Shown here one piece after another: positions 51,900-60,662 of a DNA stretch of 64,000 nucleotides. The stretch is from Thiomicrospira sp. XS5. Lineage in GTDB: Bacteria; Pseudomonadota; Gammaproteobacteria; Thiomicrospirales; Thiomicrospiraceae. The stretch's first letter is position 1, and each line of letters begins with the position of its first letter. A program made the position numbers and the translations under genes. The notes beneath the pieces are model-generated. The model saw only the letters and a list, made by a program, of their open reading frames with translations, was not told where the DNA came from and made no database searches. Where the stretch lies: the NCBI RefSeq assembly GCF_001507555.1, contig NZ_LQBO01000001.1, forward strand, positions 372,001 through 436,000. Reading direction: 5' to 3'.

Positions 51900-52122
51900 T
51901 GTGAATAAAATCTTGGGTAAAGTTTATTCAGGCTGTTATCCACAATTCTTTCACATCTCATACAGTCAAAAGTAGTCCAATTCTTATTAGGGTTATAAAC
52001 AGGCTAACAAATTGAATTCAAAATCAAAACTGAACTTATCCTTGTTATTGGGCCTCACTAAGAGAAACAAAAAGAACAAAACAAAATAAAGAATACATAA
52101 ATATATACTTAAGTGTGAATAA
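51900..52122. promoter_or_regulatory. DnaA-box cluster in the oxyR upstream region
   Basis: Three sites fit the DnaA box TTATNCACA: 51900-51908 (minus strand TTATTCACA), 51936-51944 (TTATCCACA, the perfect high-affinity box) and 52114-52122 (minus strand TTATTCACA). A near match (TTATAAACA) is at 51993-52001. The interval is AT-rich, especially 52060-52110. Random expectation in 281 bp is about 0.01. It could be a DnaA-titrating or DnaA-regulated site; a replication origin is possible but unproven. Confidence 0.6.
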
Positions 52123-52127
52123 TCGGA

Positions 52128-53063
52128 ATGACATTAAACGAACTTAAATATTTGGTGGAATTGGCTAAAGAAAAACATTTTCGAAAAGCATCGGAAAATT
52201 GTTTTGTCAGTCAGCCAACCTTGAGTATCGCCATTAAAAAACTCGAGGATGAATTGAATGTGACTTTGTTTGAAAGACGTAAAAACGATGTCTTGATTAC
52301 CCCAATCGGTCAACAAGTGGTCGATTTGGCGGAAGAAATCATTCAAAAAACCAAAACCATCAAACAAATTACCCAGGATGAACAGTCTCAAACCACCGAA
52401 TTAAAGTTGGGTGCGATTTATACTATTGGGCCCTATCTGTTACCGCATTTGATTTCAGAGTTTCATCAGAAGGCCCAAAACATCCGTTTATCCATTGAAG
52501 AAAACTATACGCACGAGCTGGCGAAAAAATTGCACAGCGGTGAATTGGACATCATTATTGTTTCGTTACCCTTTTCGGAACCGAATACCGAAGTCTTCCC
52601 GCTTTATGAAGAAAATTTCGTGGTGGCCATGCCGAAAGATCATCCTTTGGCCAAAAGGGATAAAATTGCTTTGGAAGAAGTGCATAACGAAACGGTTTTA
52701 TTGTTGGGGGCCGGTCATTGTTTTCGTGATCAGGTCGTGGAAGCCTATCCCAGCTTGATGCATTTGAATTATCAAAGTAATCCATTACAAAAAACCCTGG
52801 AAGGCAGTTCATTGGAAACCATTCGTTATATGGTCGCCTCAGGGGCCGGTATTACCGTTCTGCCCTGTACCGCCTGCCAGAAACAGGACGATTTGCTGGT
52901 GTATAAGCCGCTTAAGGACCCAGTCGCGAAACGGGAAGTGGTCATGGCCTGGCGAAAAAGCTTTCCAAGGCATAAAGTGTTACAAACCTTTAAAGAAACG
53001 CTGCACGGCATTGAGTTACCCTGTACCCTAAAACCGGATTTGAAAGAAGAAGAAACACCGTGA
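52128..53063 (+). CDS. oxyR: OxyR-type LysR peroxide regulator with altered second cysteine
   Basis: A 311-residue LysR regulator with N-terminal helix-turn-helix (FRKASENCFVSQPTLSIAIKKLEDEL). The redox-active cysteine of OxyR is conserved in GAGHCFRDQ (equivalent to C199). The partner C208, nine residues on, is tyrosine here (VVEAYP; VLEACP-like in many relatives). Two other cysteines occur in LPCTACQ. The peroxidatic step is possible, but disulfide formation would need another cysteine. Its stop overlaps the mlaA start. Confidence 0.85.
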   Translation: MTLNELKYLVELAKEKHFRKASENCFVSQPTLSIAIKKLEDELNVTLFERRKNDVLITPIGQQVVDLAEEIIQKTKTIKQITQDEQSQTTELKLGAIYTIGPYLLPHLISEFHQKAQNIRLSIEENYTHELAKKLHSGELDIIIVSLPFSEPNTEVFPLYEENFVVAMPKDHPLAKRDKIALEEVHNETVLLLGAGHCFRDQVVEAYPSLMHLNYQSNPLQKTLEGSSLETIRYMVASGAGITVLPCTACQKQDDLLVYKPLKDPVAKREVVMAWRKSFPRHKVLQTFKETLHGIELPCTLKPDLKEEETP

Positions 53064-53824
53064 TTCGATTAAAAAGCGCCCTATTTGCTGTCTGTTTAAG
53101 TTTGATGGCGGTAACCACTCAAGCCGATGACGATATTCTCAAAGATTATGATTTCCCCACTCGTCCGGCAATGAATTCGCAAGATCCGTATGAAGACTAT
53201 AACCGGGCGGTCTATCAATTCAATATGGCCTTTAACGATGCCGTTGGGGAACCGGTGGCCGGCGCCTATAATCGGTATGTACCGACCCCGGCCCGAACCG
53301 GTATCAGCAACTTCTTTCGAAATTTGAAAGAGCCTTTAAATACCGTTAATGCATTTTTTCAAGGCAATGTCGAAGCCGGGTTGACCAGTTTCATGCGCTT
53401 GGCAATCAACACCACCTTTGGTTTATTTGGGATATTGGATGTCGCAACGCCGGCCGGACTGACGTACGAAAAAGAAGATTTGGGGCAAACTCTGTATAAA
53501 TGGGGCGTCTGGTCGGAAGCGTCTTTCTTCATGGTGCCGTTTATCGGGCCTTATACCACGCGGGAATTGGTCGGTGGCAGTATCGATGCGGTTTATAACC
53601 CGACCTATCCGTATTTGATCGAAACCGATGATGTCGGTCGTATCATGCTTTTCTTAGGTGAGAAATTTGTCGATTACACCCAAGTGATCACTTTAATGGG
53701 TGAAATCCGTTCTCAACCGGACCCGTATATTTTCATGCGCGAGAGTTATATGCAATATCGTATGCATTTGATTTATAACGGCAATCCGCCAATGCCAGAA
53801 TTGGACGATTTCAACTTTGAATAG
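53060..53824 (+). CDS. mlaA: MlaA/VacJ-family phospholipid-transport protein
   Basis: 254 residues from a GTG that overlaps the oxyR stop. It has a cleavable signal peptide (CLSLMAVTTQADDD) but no convincing lipobox, whereas classical MlaA is a lipoprotein. The MlaA core is clear: DPYEDYNRAVYQFNMAFND, NFFRNLKEPLNTVNAFFQG, WGVWSEASFFMVPFIGPYTTREL and DAVYNPTYP. MlaA removes misplaced phospholipids from the outer leaflet with porin and MlaBCDEF. The following genes encode an RND pump. Confidence 0.9.
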   Translation: MIRLKSALFAVCLSLMAVTTQADDDILKDYDFPTRPAMNSQDPYEDYNRAVYQFNMAFNDAVGEPVAGAYNRYVPTPARTGISNFFRNLKEPLNTVNAFFQGNVEAGLTSFMRLAINTTFGLFGILDVATPAGLTYEKEDLGQTLYKWGVWSEASFFMVPFIGPYTTRELVGGSIDAVYNPTYPYLIETDDVGRIMLFLGEKFVDYTQVITLMGEIRSQPDPYIFMRESYMQYRMHLIYNGNPPMPELDDFNFE

Positions 53825-53837
53825 GATTTGAAAAATC

Positions 53838-54911
53838 ATGAAACGTTTACTGATGTTATGTTTATTGCCAGGCCTGGTGCTTTTGGCAGGATGTGAATCT
53901 CACCAACCGGGTTCGGAAACGGAAAACAGCATCAGGCCGGTGAAATACACCATTGTTTCTGAGCCCACCCTATTGACGCAGCGCGAATTTCCCGGGGTAT
54001 TGCAAGCCAAAGACCGGGTCGATCTGTCTTTTCAGGTGTCGGGAAAACTCAAAAAACTGCCGATTAAAGAAGGTCAAACCATCCAAAAAGACGATTTGAT
54101 CGGTCAATTGGATCAACGCGATTATCAAGCCAAATACGATTCGGCGGTGGCCGATTTTGAAAACGCCCGAGCCGACTATAATCGGGCGAAAAAACTCATC
54201 CAAAAAGAATTTATTTCGCAATCGGATTTTGACAAACTCCGCGCCAAAAGAGACATGACCGACGCTAATGTGCGTCTGGCCAAAAAAGCCCTTGAAGACA
54301 CCGTTTTAAAAGCGCCTTTTACCGGGACCATCGCCAAGCAATATGTCCGGAATTTCACCGATGTTCAGGCCAAGGAACCCATCGCCAGTTTGCAGAATAA
54401 CGATGAATTGGAAATTGTGGTTTCGGTTCCGGAATATCTGATGGTGATGAATGATGAAGACAAGCGTCAGGGCGGTTTTGACCTTAAAGCGGTGTTTCAG
54501 AATATTCCCAAAGAAAGCTTCGATTTGAAAGTGAATGAATTCGCCACCGAAGCCGATTCCTCCACCCGAACCTACAAAGTGACCTTAGGCATTCTGGATA
54601 AAAAAGGTTACAACCTCTATCCGGGGATGACCGCCAATGTCTATATTTCCGGAAAAGCGGGTAAAAAAGTCAATCTGGTTCCGGTCAATGCCGTGTTCGC
54701 CGATCCGGATGGCAAGCGGGTTTCTCTGGTCTGGAAAATCGATTCGGACAATAGGGTGCATCAGCATCCGGTTGAAATCGGTCAATTGAAAGGTGACCAA
54801 ATCGAAATCCTCAGCGGTTTGGAAACCGATGACAAAATCGTCACCGCGGGCGTGCATCACCTGGTTGAAAATCAGCCGGTGAAATTGCTTCCGGCTTCTC
54901 AAACCCCTTGA
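53838..54911 (+). CDS. RND efflux periplasmic adaptor lipoprotein
   Basis: A 357-residue adaptor with a lipoprotein signal (LLAGC, Cys19) partly encoded by a CCAGGCCTGG palindrome. Lipoyl halves (VSGKLKKLPIKEGQTIQKDDLIGQ and VLKAPFTGTIAKQYV) flank a helical hairpin (about residues 95-145), followed by beta-barrel and membrane-proximal domains. It should bridge the following RND pump to an outer-membrane channel, which is not encoded here. The pump starts 10 bp after its stop, so they form one operon with mlaA just upstream. Confidence 0.92.
   Translation: MKRLLMLCLLPGLVLLAGCESHQPGSETENSIRPVKYTIVSEPTLLTQREFPGVLQAKDRVDLSFQVSGKLKKLPIKEGQTIQKDDLIGQLDQRDYQAKYDSAVADFENARADYNRAKKLIQKEFISQSDFDKLRAKRDMTDANVRLAKKALEDTVLKAPFTGTIAKQYVRNFTDVQAKEPIASLQNNDELEIVVSVPEYLMVMNDEDKRQGGFDLKAVFQNIPKESFDLKVNEFATEADSSTRTYKVTLGILDKKGYNLYPGMTANVYISGKAGKKVNLVPVNAVFADPDGKRVSLVWKIDSDNRVHQHPVEIGQLKGDQIEILSGLETDDKIVTAGVHHLVENQPVKLLPASQTP
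53868..53877. repeat. CCAGGCCTGG palindrome in the adaptor signal peptide
   Basis: Exact copy read as LPGLV within the hydrophobic core of the lipoprotein signal, in a different frame from the QAW copies. Confidence 0.8.
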
Positions 54912-54921
54912 GGAGACGGTT

Positions 54922-57900
54922 ATGAATATCGCGGAATACGCCATTCGAAAAAGAACCGTCACCCTGATTTTGACGCTTTTTGTGATTGTCGGCGGTTTAT
55001 TTTCCTACGAAAACATGGGCCGTTTGGAAGACCCGGAATTCACCATCAAAGAAGCGGTGATCATCACTTTCTATCCTGGCGCGTCGGCTCAACAAGTTGC
55101 GGAAGAAGTCTCCGATAAACTGGAAACCAAAATTCAGGAACTGGGCGAAGTCAAAGAAATCCGCTCGCTCAATAAACGCGGTTCCTCGGTGATTACGGTT
55201 CAGATGAAAGATAAATACGGTAAACAGGACTTACCGTTAATCTGGCAGAAATTACGTTCCAAAGTGAACGATATCACGCCGAGTTTACCGCCCGGGGTGT
55301 CGAAACCCATCGTCAAAGATGATTACGGGGATGTTTACGGTATTTTATTCGCCATTACCGGGGACGGCTTCTCTTACGCGGAAATTAAGGAATACGCCAA
55401 ACTGTTGCGTAAGGAACTGTTGCTGGTGCCGGACGTCGCCAAAGTGGAAATGACCGGCGTTCAGGATGAAACCATTTACATCCAACTGGATCGCAGTCAA
55501 ATGGTGTCGTTGGGAATCGGCATCGATGAAATCGTTGATAATCTGCACAACAAAAACACCATTTTGTCGGCCGGGGCGGTAAAGGTCGGTCCGGAATACA
55601 TCACCTTGAACCCCACCGGTAAAGTCGATGCCATTGAAGACATTAAAAACCTGGTCATCGGTTCTCATGCCAGTGGTTCGGACGGTCGAACCAATCTGAT
55701 TTACCTCAAAGATATCGCCAATATTTACCGCGGTTATGAGGATCCGCCGAGCGAGATGATTCGCTATAACGGCTTTCCGGCGATTGTTTTAGGGATTTCG
55801 ACGGTGCAGGGCGGTAATGTCGTCAAGATGGGCGAAGCCATTGAAGCACGCCTGGCGGAAATCGAAACTCAGATTCCGGTCGGTATCGAATTGAACGCCA
55901 TTTCCATGCAATCCGACAGAGTGACCGAATCCATCAATGCGTTCATTATCAACCTGATTGAAGCGGTCTTGATCGTGGTGGCGGTGCTGGTGATTTTCAT
56001 GGGCTTCCGCAGCGCTTTGATTATCGGAACGGCCTTGTTCGTGACGGTGATGGCCACTTTTATTCTGATGAAAACTCAGGGCATTCTGCTGGAACGGATT
56101 TCTTTGGGGGCGTTGATCATCGCTTTGGGGATGTTGGTCGATAACGCCATCGTCATCATCGACGGTATGTTGGTACGAATTCAAAAAGGCATAGAACGGA
56201 TTCAAGCGGCGCGGGAAGTGGTCAAACAAAATCTTTGGCCGTTATTGGGTGCCACCTCGGTGGCGATTCTGGCGTTCGGGGCCATCGGCCTGTCTCAAGA
56301 CAGCACGGGGGAATACACCCGTTCGTTGTTTTACGTGATTCTGTATTCGTTATTGTTGAGCTGGTTGGTGGCGATTACCGTGGTGCCGTTATTGGGTGTG
56401 ATGTTCATCAAAGTCTCGGAACAGCAAGGTGACCCTTTCGCGAGCCGCTTTTATCGCGGTTTGAAATCGGTGCTGATCGTCCTTCTCAAACATCGTTGGG
56501 TCACAGTGGTGGTGATGCTGGGGCTGCTTTACAGTTCCTTCCTGGCGTTTGCGCAACTCAAGGACAGTTTTTTCCCGTCTTCCACTCGAGATCAGTTCAT
56601 GTTCCACATGTATTTTCCGGAAGGAACCGATATCCGTGTGGTCAGTGAAGTCAGTCATGAATTCGAACAAGTCTTGCTGAAAGACGACGAAATTAAAGAT
56701 GTGTCCACCTTCGTCGGCAGTGGCGCGCCGAGATTTCTATTGACCTATTCGCCGGAAAAAGACCCGTCCGCCTACGCTTACATGGTCATCACCGTCAAAG
56801 ATTACCAGACCATTCCGGCGTTGATGAAAAAATATTACGACTATGCCGAAGCGCATTATCCGTCGGTTTTGCCGCGGCCGGAAGCTTTCGCGCTCGGGCC
56901 GACCAAGCCGGCGGTGGAAGCGGTGATTTACGGTGAAAATGCCGATACGCTTCGCCACATTGGCCATCAAATCGAAGACATCATGCGTGAAAACGGCGCC
57001 ACCGCCATCCGTTCCGAATGGCGTGAACGCGTTAAGGAAGTCATTCCGGTGTTTGACGAAGTGCGTGCCCGTGAACTGGGTGTGAGCCGCGAGGATTTCA
57101 ATCAGACGCTCGACATCACGTTTAAAGGTTTAGCCGTGGGTCATTATCGTGAAAAGGATGAAATGATCCCTATGGTCATCAGAAGCGACGAGAAAGACCG
57201 TTCTGATATCGATCAGCTGAACAATATTCAGGTTTGGAGCAGTGGGGCGCGCAAATACGTGCCGATCAATCAGGTGGTCAAAGACATCAAAGTCGAATTT
57301 GTGGACGCCGCTTCGCATCGAAAAAACCGAAAACGGATTTATAAAGTGATGTGCGATCCGGCCATCGGCGCTCTGAAAAGTTCCATTTTCAAAAAAGTGC
57401 GCGAACCGATTGAAGCGCTGCCGTTGCCGGACGGGTATCATCTGGAATGGGAAGGTGAGTTCAAGTCCTCGAACGATGCACGAGCCGGTCTGATGGCGTC
57501 GATTCCGATGTTCCTGATATTGATGATTTTGATTGTCATCGCCTTGTTCAACTCGATTCGCGAACCGTTGATTATCTGGTTGACGGTGCCTTTGGCGTTG
57601 GTCGGGGTCGGGTTTGGTTTGTATATCGCCGACCAGCCTTTCGATTTCATGGCCCTGCTGGGTTTCCTCAGTCTGTCGGGGATGTTGATCAAAAACTCGA
57701 TTGTTCTGATTGATGAAATCAATTTGGAACTGTCGCAAGGGTTTGAAAAATTCGACGCCATCATCCATTCGGTTTTGTCGAGAACCCGTCCGGTGAGTAT
57801 GGGCGCTTTGACGACGGTGCTGGGGATGATTCCGCTGCTGTCGGATGCGTTTTTCGTCGCCATGGCGGTGGCGATCATGGCCGGTTTGGCATTTGCGACC

Positions 57901-57975
57901 ATTCTGACGTTATTGTTCGTACCGGTACTCTATGCGATTTTCCACGGCGTCAAAGTGCCGGAAAATGTTAAATAA
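54922..57975 (+). CDS. RND-family efflux pump (HAE1/AcrB-like type)
   Basis: A 1017-residue pump with GAGGAG before the ATG. It has the RND plan: one N-terminal helix (TLILTLFVIVGGLFSY), a large periplasmic loop (GRLEDPEFTIKEAVIITFYPGAS), a block of six helices, a second loop (about residues 540-850) and a final six-helix block. The proton-relay acidic pair is visible as GMLVDNAIVIIDGM in helix 4. Substrate likely hydrophobic or toxic compounds; specificity unknown. It converges with the Mrp operon. Confidence 0.94.
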   Translation: MNIAEYAIRKRTVTLILTLFVIVGGLFSYENMGRLEDPEFTIKEAVIITFYPGASAQQVAEEVSDKLETKIQELGEVKEIRSLNKRGSSVITVQMKDKYGKQDLPLIWQKLRSKVNDITPSLPPGVSKPIVKDDYGDVYGILFAITGDGFSYAEIKEYAKLLRKELLLVPDVAKVEMTGVQDETIYIQLDRSQMVSLGIGIDEIVDNLHNKNTILSAGAVKVGPEYITLNPTGKVDAIEDIKNLVIGSHASGSDGRTNLIYLKDIANIYRGYEDPPSEMIRYNGFPAIVLGISTVQGGNVVKMGEAIEARLAEIETQIPVGIELNAISMQSDRVTESINAFIINLIEAVLIVVAVLVIFMGFRSALIIGTALFVTVMATFILMKTQGILLERISLGALIIALGMLVDNAIVIIDGMLVRIQKGIERIQAAREVVKQNLWPLLGATSVAILAFGAIGLSQDSTGEYTRSLFYVILYSLLLSWLVAITVVPLLGVMFIKVSEQQGDPFASRFYRGLKSVLIVLLKHRWVTVVVMLGLLYSSFLAFAQLKDSFFPSSTRDQFMFHMYFPEGTDIRVVSEVSHEFEQVLLKDDEIKDVSTFVGSGAPRFLLTYSPEKDPSAYAYMVITVKDYQTIPALMKKYYDYAEAHYPSVLPRPEAFALGPTKPAVEAVIYGENADTLRHIGHQIEDIMRENGATAIRSEWRERVKEVIPVFDEVRARELGVSREDFNQTLDITFKGLAVGHYREKDEMIPMVIRSDEKDRSDIDQLNNIQVWSSGARKYVPINQVVKDIKVEFVDAASHRKNRKRIYKVMCDPAIGALKSSIFKKVREPIEALPLPDGYHLEWEGEFKSSNDARAGLMASIPMFLILMILIVIALFNSIREPLIIWLTVPLALVGVGFGLYIADQPFDFMALLGFLSLSGMLIKNSIVLIDEINLELSQGFEKFDAIIHSVLSRTRPVSMGALTTVLGMIPLLSDAFFVAMAVAIMAGLAFATILTLLFVPVLYAIFHGVKVPENVK

Positions 57976-57992
57976 CGTTATTCAAATACAAA

Positions 57993-58014
57993 AAACGCCC
58001 AGGCCTGGGCGTTT
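57993..58014. terminator. Bidirectional terminator on CCAGGCCTGG between RND and Mrp operons
   Basis: Perfect 11-bp arms AAACGCCCAGG/CCTGGGCGTTT with an A run before and T-rich sequence after, between genes ending at 57975 (+) and 58044 (-). The exact palindrome is 57999-58008. Confidence 0.85.
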
Positions 58015-58043
58015 CTTATTAATGTAATTCCATGAAAAGCGTT

Positions 58044-58370
58044 TCAATCGATACGGTTTCGGGTTTTGTCGATCTGTTTGATTTTGATGTGTAAAGCCGC
58101 TTTGGCCATCAAATGCGCGCTGACCGGCGCGGTGATGAACAAAAAGAAGGTCACCAGAATTTCGTGCAGGCTTACGCCGTCCTTATCCAGGCTGAAATAC
58201 AGCGCCGAGGCCAATAAAATCGCGCCCACGCCCAAAGTGGTGGCTTTGGTCGGTCCATGCAGACGCATGAAGAAATCCGGCAGTTTGAACAGCCCGATGG
58301 AGCCTACCAGCGTGAAGAAAGCGCCGATGAGAATCAGCGCGGCTAAAAGATATTCCAACATGATGCTCAC
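58044..58370 (-). CDS. mrpG: Mrp antiporter subunit G
   Basis: A 108-residue protein with three helices and the MrpG pattern SIGLFKLPDFFMRLHGPTKATTLGVGAIL. It is the last gene of the mrpABCDEFG-type operon and ends 1 bp before mrpF's stop region on this strand. MrpG is a small accessory subunit needed for assembly of the Na+/H+ antiporter. Confidence 0.92.
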   Translation of the reverse strand: MSIMLEYLLAALILIGAFFTLVGSIGLFKLPDFFMRLHGPTKATTLGVGAILLASALYFSLDKDGVSLHEILVTFFLFITAPVSAHLMAKAALHIKIKQIDKTRNRID

Positions 58371-58371
58371 C

Positions 58372-58641
58372 TTATTCCATGATGTCGCCGCGAAGCAGGT
58401 ATTTGCTTAAGGCCACGGTGCCGACGAATCCCATCACCGCAATCAAGAGCGCCGCTTCGAAATACAGCGGACTGCCCAGATACAATCCGAACAGAATCAA
58501 TAAAGCGATGGAATTGATGTACAGCGTGTCCAACGCCAGAATGCGGTCGGGAATGTCCGGCCCTTTCAATAATCGGTAAAAACTCAACACCAACGCCAGA
58601 CTCACCATGACGAAAGCGATTTCCAAAACGGTTTCTAACAT
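58372..58641 (-). CDS. mrpF: Mrp antiporter subunit F
   Basis: An 89-residue, three-helix protein: FVMVSLALVLSFYRLLKGPDIPDRILALDTL is the MrpF signature (GP..PDR...D), with an aspartate thought to be involved in ion transfer. It overlaps mrpE by 7 bp, showing translational coupling. Confidence 0.93.
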   Translation of the reverse strand: MLETVLEIAFVMVSLALVLSFYRLLKGPDIPDRILALDTLYINSIALLILFGLYLGSPLYFEAALLIAVMGFVGTVALSKYLLRGDIME

Positions 58642-59132
58642 GACTCAAAAATCTCCATTAACGGTCGCTCATAGCGTTGTTTGATTTCCTGAATGGTTTC
58701 GGTCGGGTCTTCGACATGCAGCGCGTGTACCAGCAATTGCTTGCGGTCTTCCGACAAATCGCAGGAAACCGTGCCCGGCGTCAGAGAAATGGTATTGGCC
58801 AGAAAACTGATCCCAAGTGGATGTTGGATGTCCAGATCGATGGTGATGAACCCCGGTTGCAAATGGTCTTTCGGCCCCAGAATCAGTTTGGCGACCGCCA
58901 CGTTGGCCACCAAAATGTCCCACAGTACAATGCCGAAAAACCTCAATTGGGTCCAGGGGCGGCTCAAACAGACTTTTTCCTGCCAGAAAACCGCCGTGAT
59001 CATTGGAATGACCAAGGCTAGAACCAAGCCGAGTACCATGTGTCCGGCGCTGAAATTATTGTTTAATAGTAGCCAGATCAGCCATAAGAACAGGCTCAAT
59101 ACCGGATGGGGCAATAGTGTTTTCAATCGCAT
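58635..59132 (-). CDS. mrpE: Mrp antiporter subunit E
   Basis: A 165-residue subunit with hydrophobic helices at the N-terminus (LPHPVLSLFLWLIWLLLN) and the conserved HPLGISFLANTISLTPGTVSCDLSEDRKQLLVHAL block of MrpE. It supports assembly and activity of the Na+/H+ antiporter. Twelve bp separate it from mrpD. Confidence 0.93.
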   Translation of the reverse strand: MRLKTLLPHPVLSLFLWLIWLLLNNNFSAGHMVLGLVLALVIPMITAVFWQEKVCLSRPWTQLRFFGIVLWDILVANVAVAKLILGPKDHLQPGFITIDLDIQHPLGISFLANTISLTPGTVSCDLSEDRKQLLVHALHVEDPTETIQEIKQRYERPLMEIFESC

Positions 59133-59144
59133 CGTCTCTTCTCC

Positions 59145-60662
59145 CTATCCTGTCACCGCTGGGGTGCCGAGCACCGTTTCGATATACAGCATCGGCTGCT
59201 GCAACTGCTGGGCGATCGAGTCGGTCAAAGCCGTTACCGGCGTGGCGAAAATCACCAACAGCGGACTGACGGCCAATAAAAATGCGACTGCGACATAAGC
59301 GTTGCGGTTACAGCGTTCGCCATCCGATTCAATGTGCGGTTGGGTGTGATAGAACAGCAGGGAACCGGAGCGCGCCAAGGCGATGATCATCAGTAAACCG
59401 GAAACCAGTACCGTGGCCAGAATCCACCCGAACCAATCGGATGTCAGGGCCGCCGACAGAATCAAGACTTTCCCGAAGAAGCCGGATAACGGTGGCACCC
59501 CGGTCATGGCGACGGCGACGAACATGAAAGTACCGCCCAGCAAGACCGCGCGGTGCATCACCGGGCCGGAATCGAAACGGTCATCGAAGTGGCCACGCCC
59601 ACGGGCAATCATATCCGCCAGCAAGAAGAAACCTCCGGCCATCAGGGTGGAATGAATCAGGTAATACAAGGTCGCGGAAAGTCCGGCTTCGGTGTTTAAA
59701 CCGATCCCGATCAATAATGTCGCCACCGAAGTCAACACCAGATAAGCCACTTGTTCGCGCAAACCGCGGGAGGCCATGACGCCTAGGGCGGCGAGCAGCA
59801 TGGTGACCAGTCCGAAGCCCAATATCCAAGGAATGTAGTAGAAAGCCAAATCCTGTGCGGTTTCCCCGAAAACGGTACCGTGCACGCGGATAATCGCATA
59901 AAGCCCGACCTTGGTCATAATCGCAAAAAGGGCGGCGACCGGCGCCGAGGCATTGGCGTAAGCCTGCGGCAACCACAGATACAACGGGAAAATCGCCGCT
60001 TTGATGCCGAAAACCAATAACAGCAATAAACCGGCGGCGGCGACTACCGCGTGTTCGCTTTCCGGTAATTGTGACACTTTCACCGCCATATCGGCAATAT
60101 TCAAAGTGCCGAGAATGCCGTAAAGCGCGCCGACCGCGAACAGGAATAAAGTGGAACCGATCAGATTGATGACCACATACTGCAAGCCGGCTTTGGTGCG
60201 GAGACGGCCGCTGCCGTGCAACATCAATCCATAGGAAGCCAATAACAAGACTTCAAAGAAGACGAACAGGTTGAAGACGTCGCCGGTCATGAAAGCGCCG
60301 TTCAGACCGAACAACTGAATCTGGAACAACACATGGAAATGCGACCCTTTGGCATCCATCCCCGTGCTCATCGCATACCAAAGAGCGCCGATGGCGAGAA
60401 CCGACGTCATCAACACCATCAGGGCGGACAATTGATCCAGCACCAGCACGATGCCATAAGGCGCTACCCAGTTTCCTAAAGCATAGACTTGAGGTGAGTT
60501 GTCCATGGCGGTTTGCAACAACAAAACTGCAATAAACACCAGGCCTGACGTCAACAGGAAGCTTAAGGCGCGTTGCAATTTGAGGCCGCCGAAACGCGCC
60601 AACAAAAGCAGTACGCCGCCAATCAACGGCAACAGCAGCGGATAAATCGTTAAAGGCATCAT
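59145..60662 (-). CDS. mrpD: Mrp antiporter subunit D (NuoN/M-like)
   Basis: A 505-residue protein with about 14 helices, homologous to respiratory complex I antiporter subunits. Conserved ion-path residues include a lysine in the middle helices (VFGIKAAIFPLYLWLPQAYANA) and glutamate in FFEVLLLASYGLML. It is one of the two large proton/sodium pathways of Mrp. The start overlaps mrpC by 4 bp. Confidence 0.94.
   Translation of the reverse strand: MMPLTIYPLLLPLIGGVLLLLARFGGLKLQRALSFLLTSGLVFIAVLLLQTAMDNSPQVYALGNWVAPYGIVLVLDQLSALMVLMTSVLAIGALWYAMSTGMDAKGSHFHVLFQIQLFGLNGAFMTGDVFNLFVFFEVLLLASYGLMLHGSGRLRTKAGLQYVVINLIGSTLFLFAVGALYGILGTLNIADMAVKVSQLPESEHAVVAAAGLLLLLVFGIKAAIFPLYLWLPQAYANASAPVAALFAIMTKVGLYAIIRVHGTVFGETAQDLAFYYIPWILGFGLVTMLLAALGVMASRGLREQVAYLVLTSVATLLIGIGLNTEAGLSATLYYLIHSTLMAGGFFLLADMIARGRGHFDDRFDSGPVMHRAVLLGGTFMFVAVAMTGVPPLSGFFGKVLILSAALTSDWFGWILATVLVSGLLMIIALARSGSLLFYHTQPHIESDGERCNRNAYVAVAFLLAVSPLLVIFATPVTALTDSIAQQLQQPMLYIETVLGTPAVTG

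Noticed and set aside
51847-52127. Calling the DnaA-box region the chromosomal origin
   Set aside because: No dnaA, dnaN, gidA or similar origin-linked gene is in the window and strand skew cannot be judged; only the box cluster is reported.
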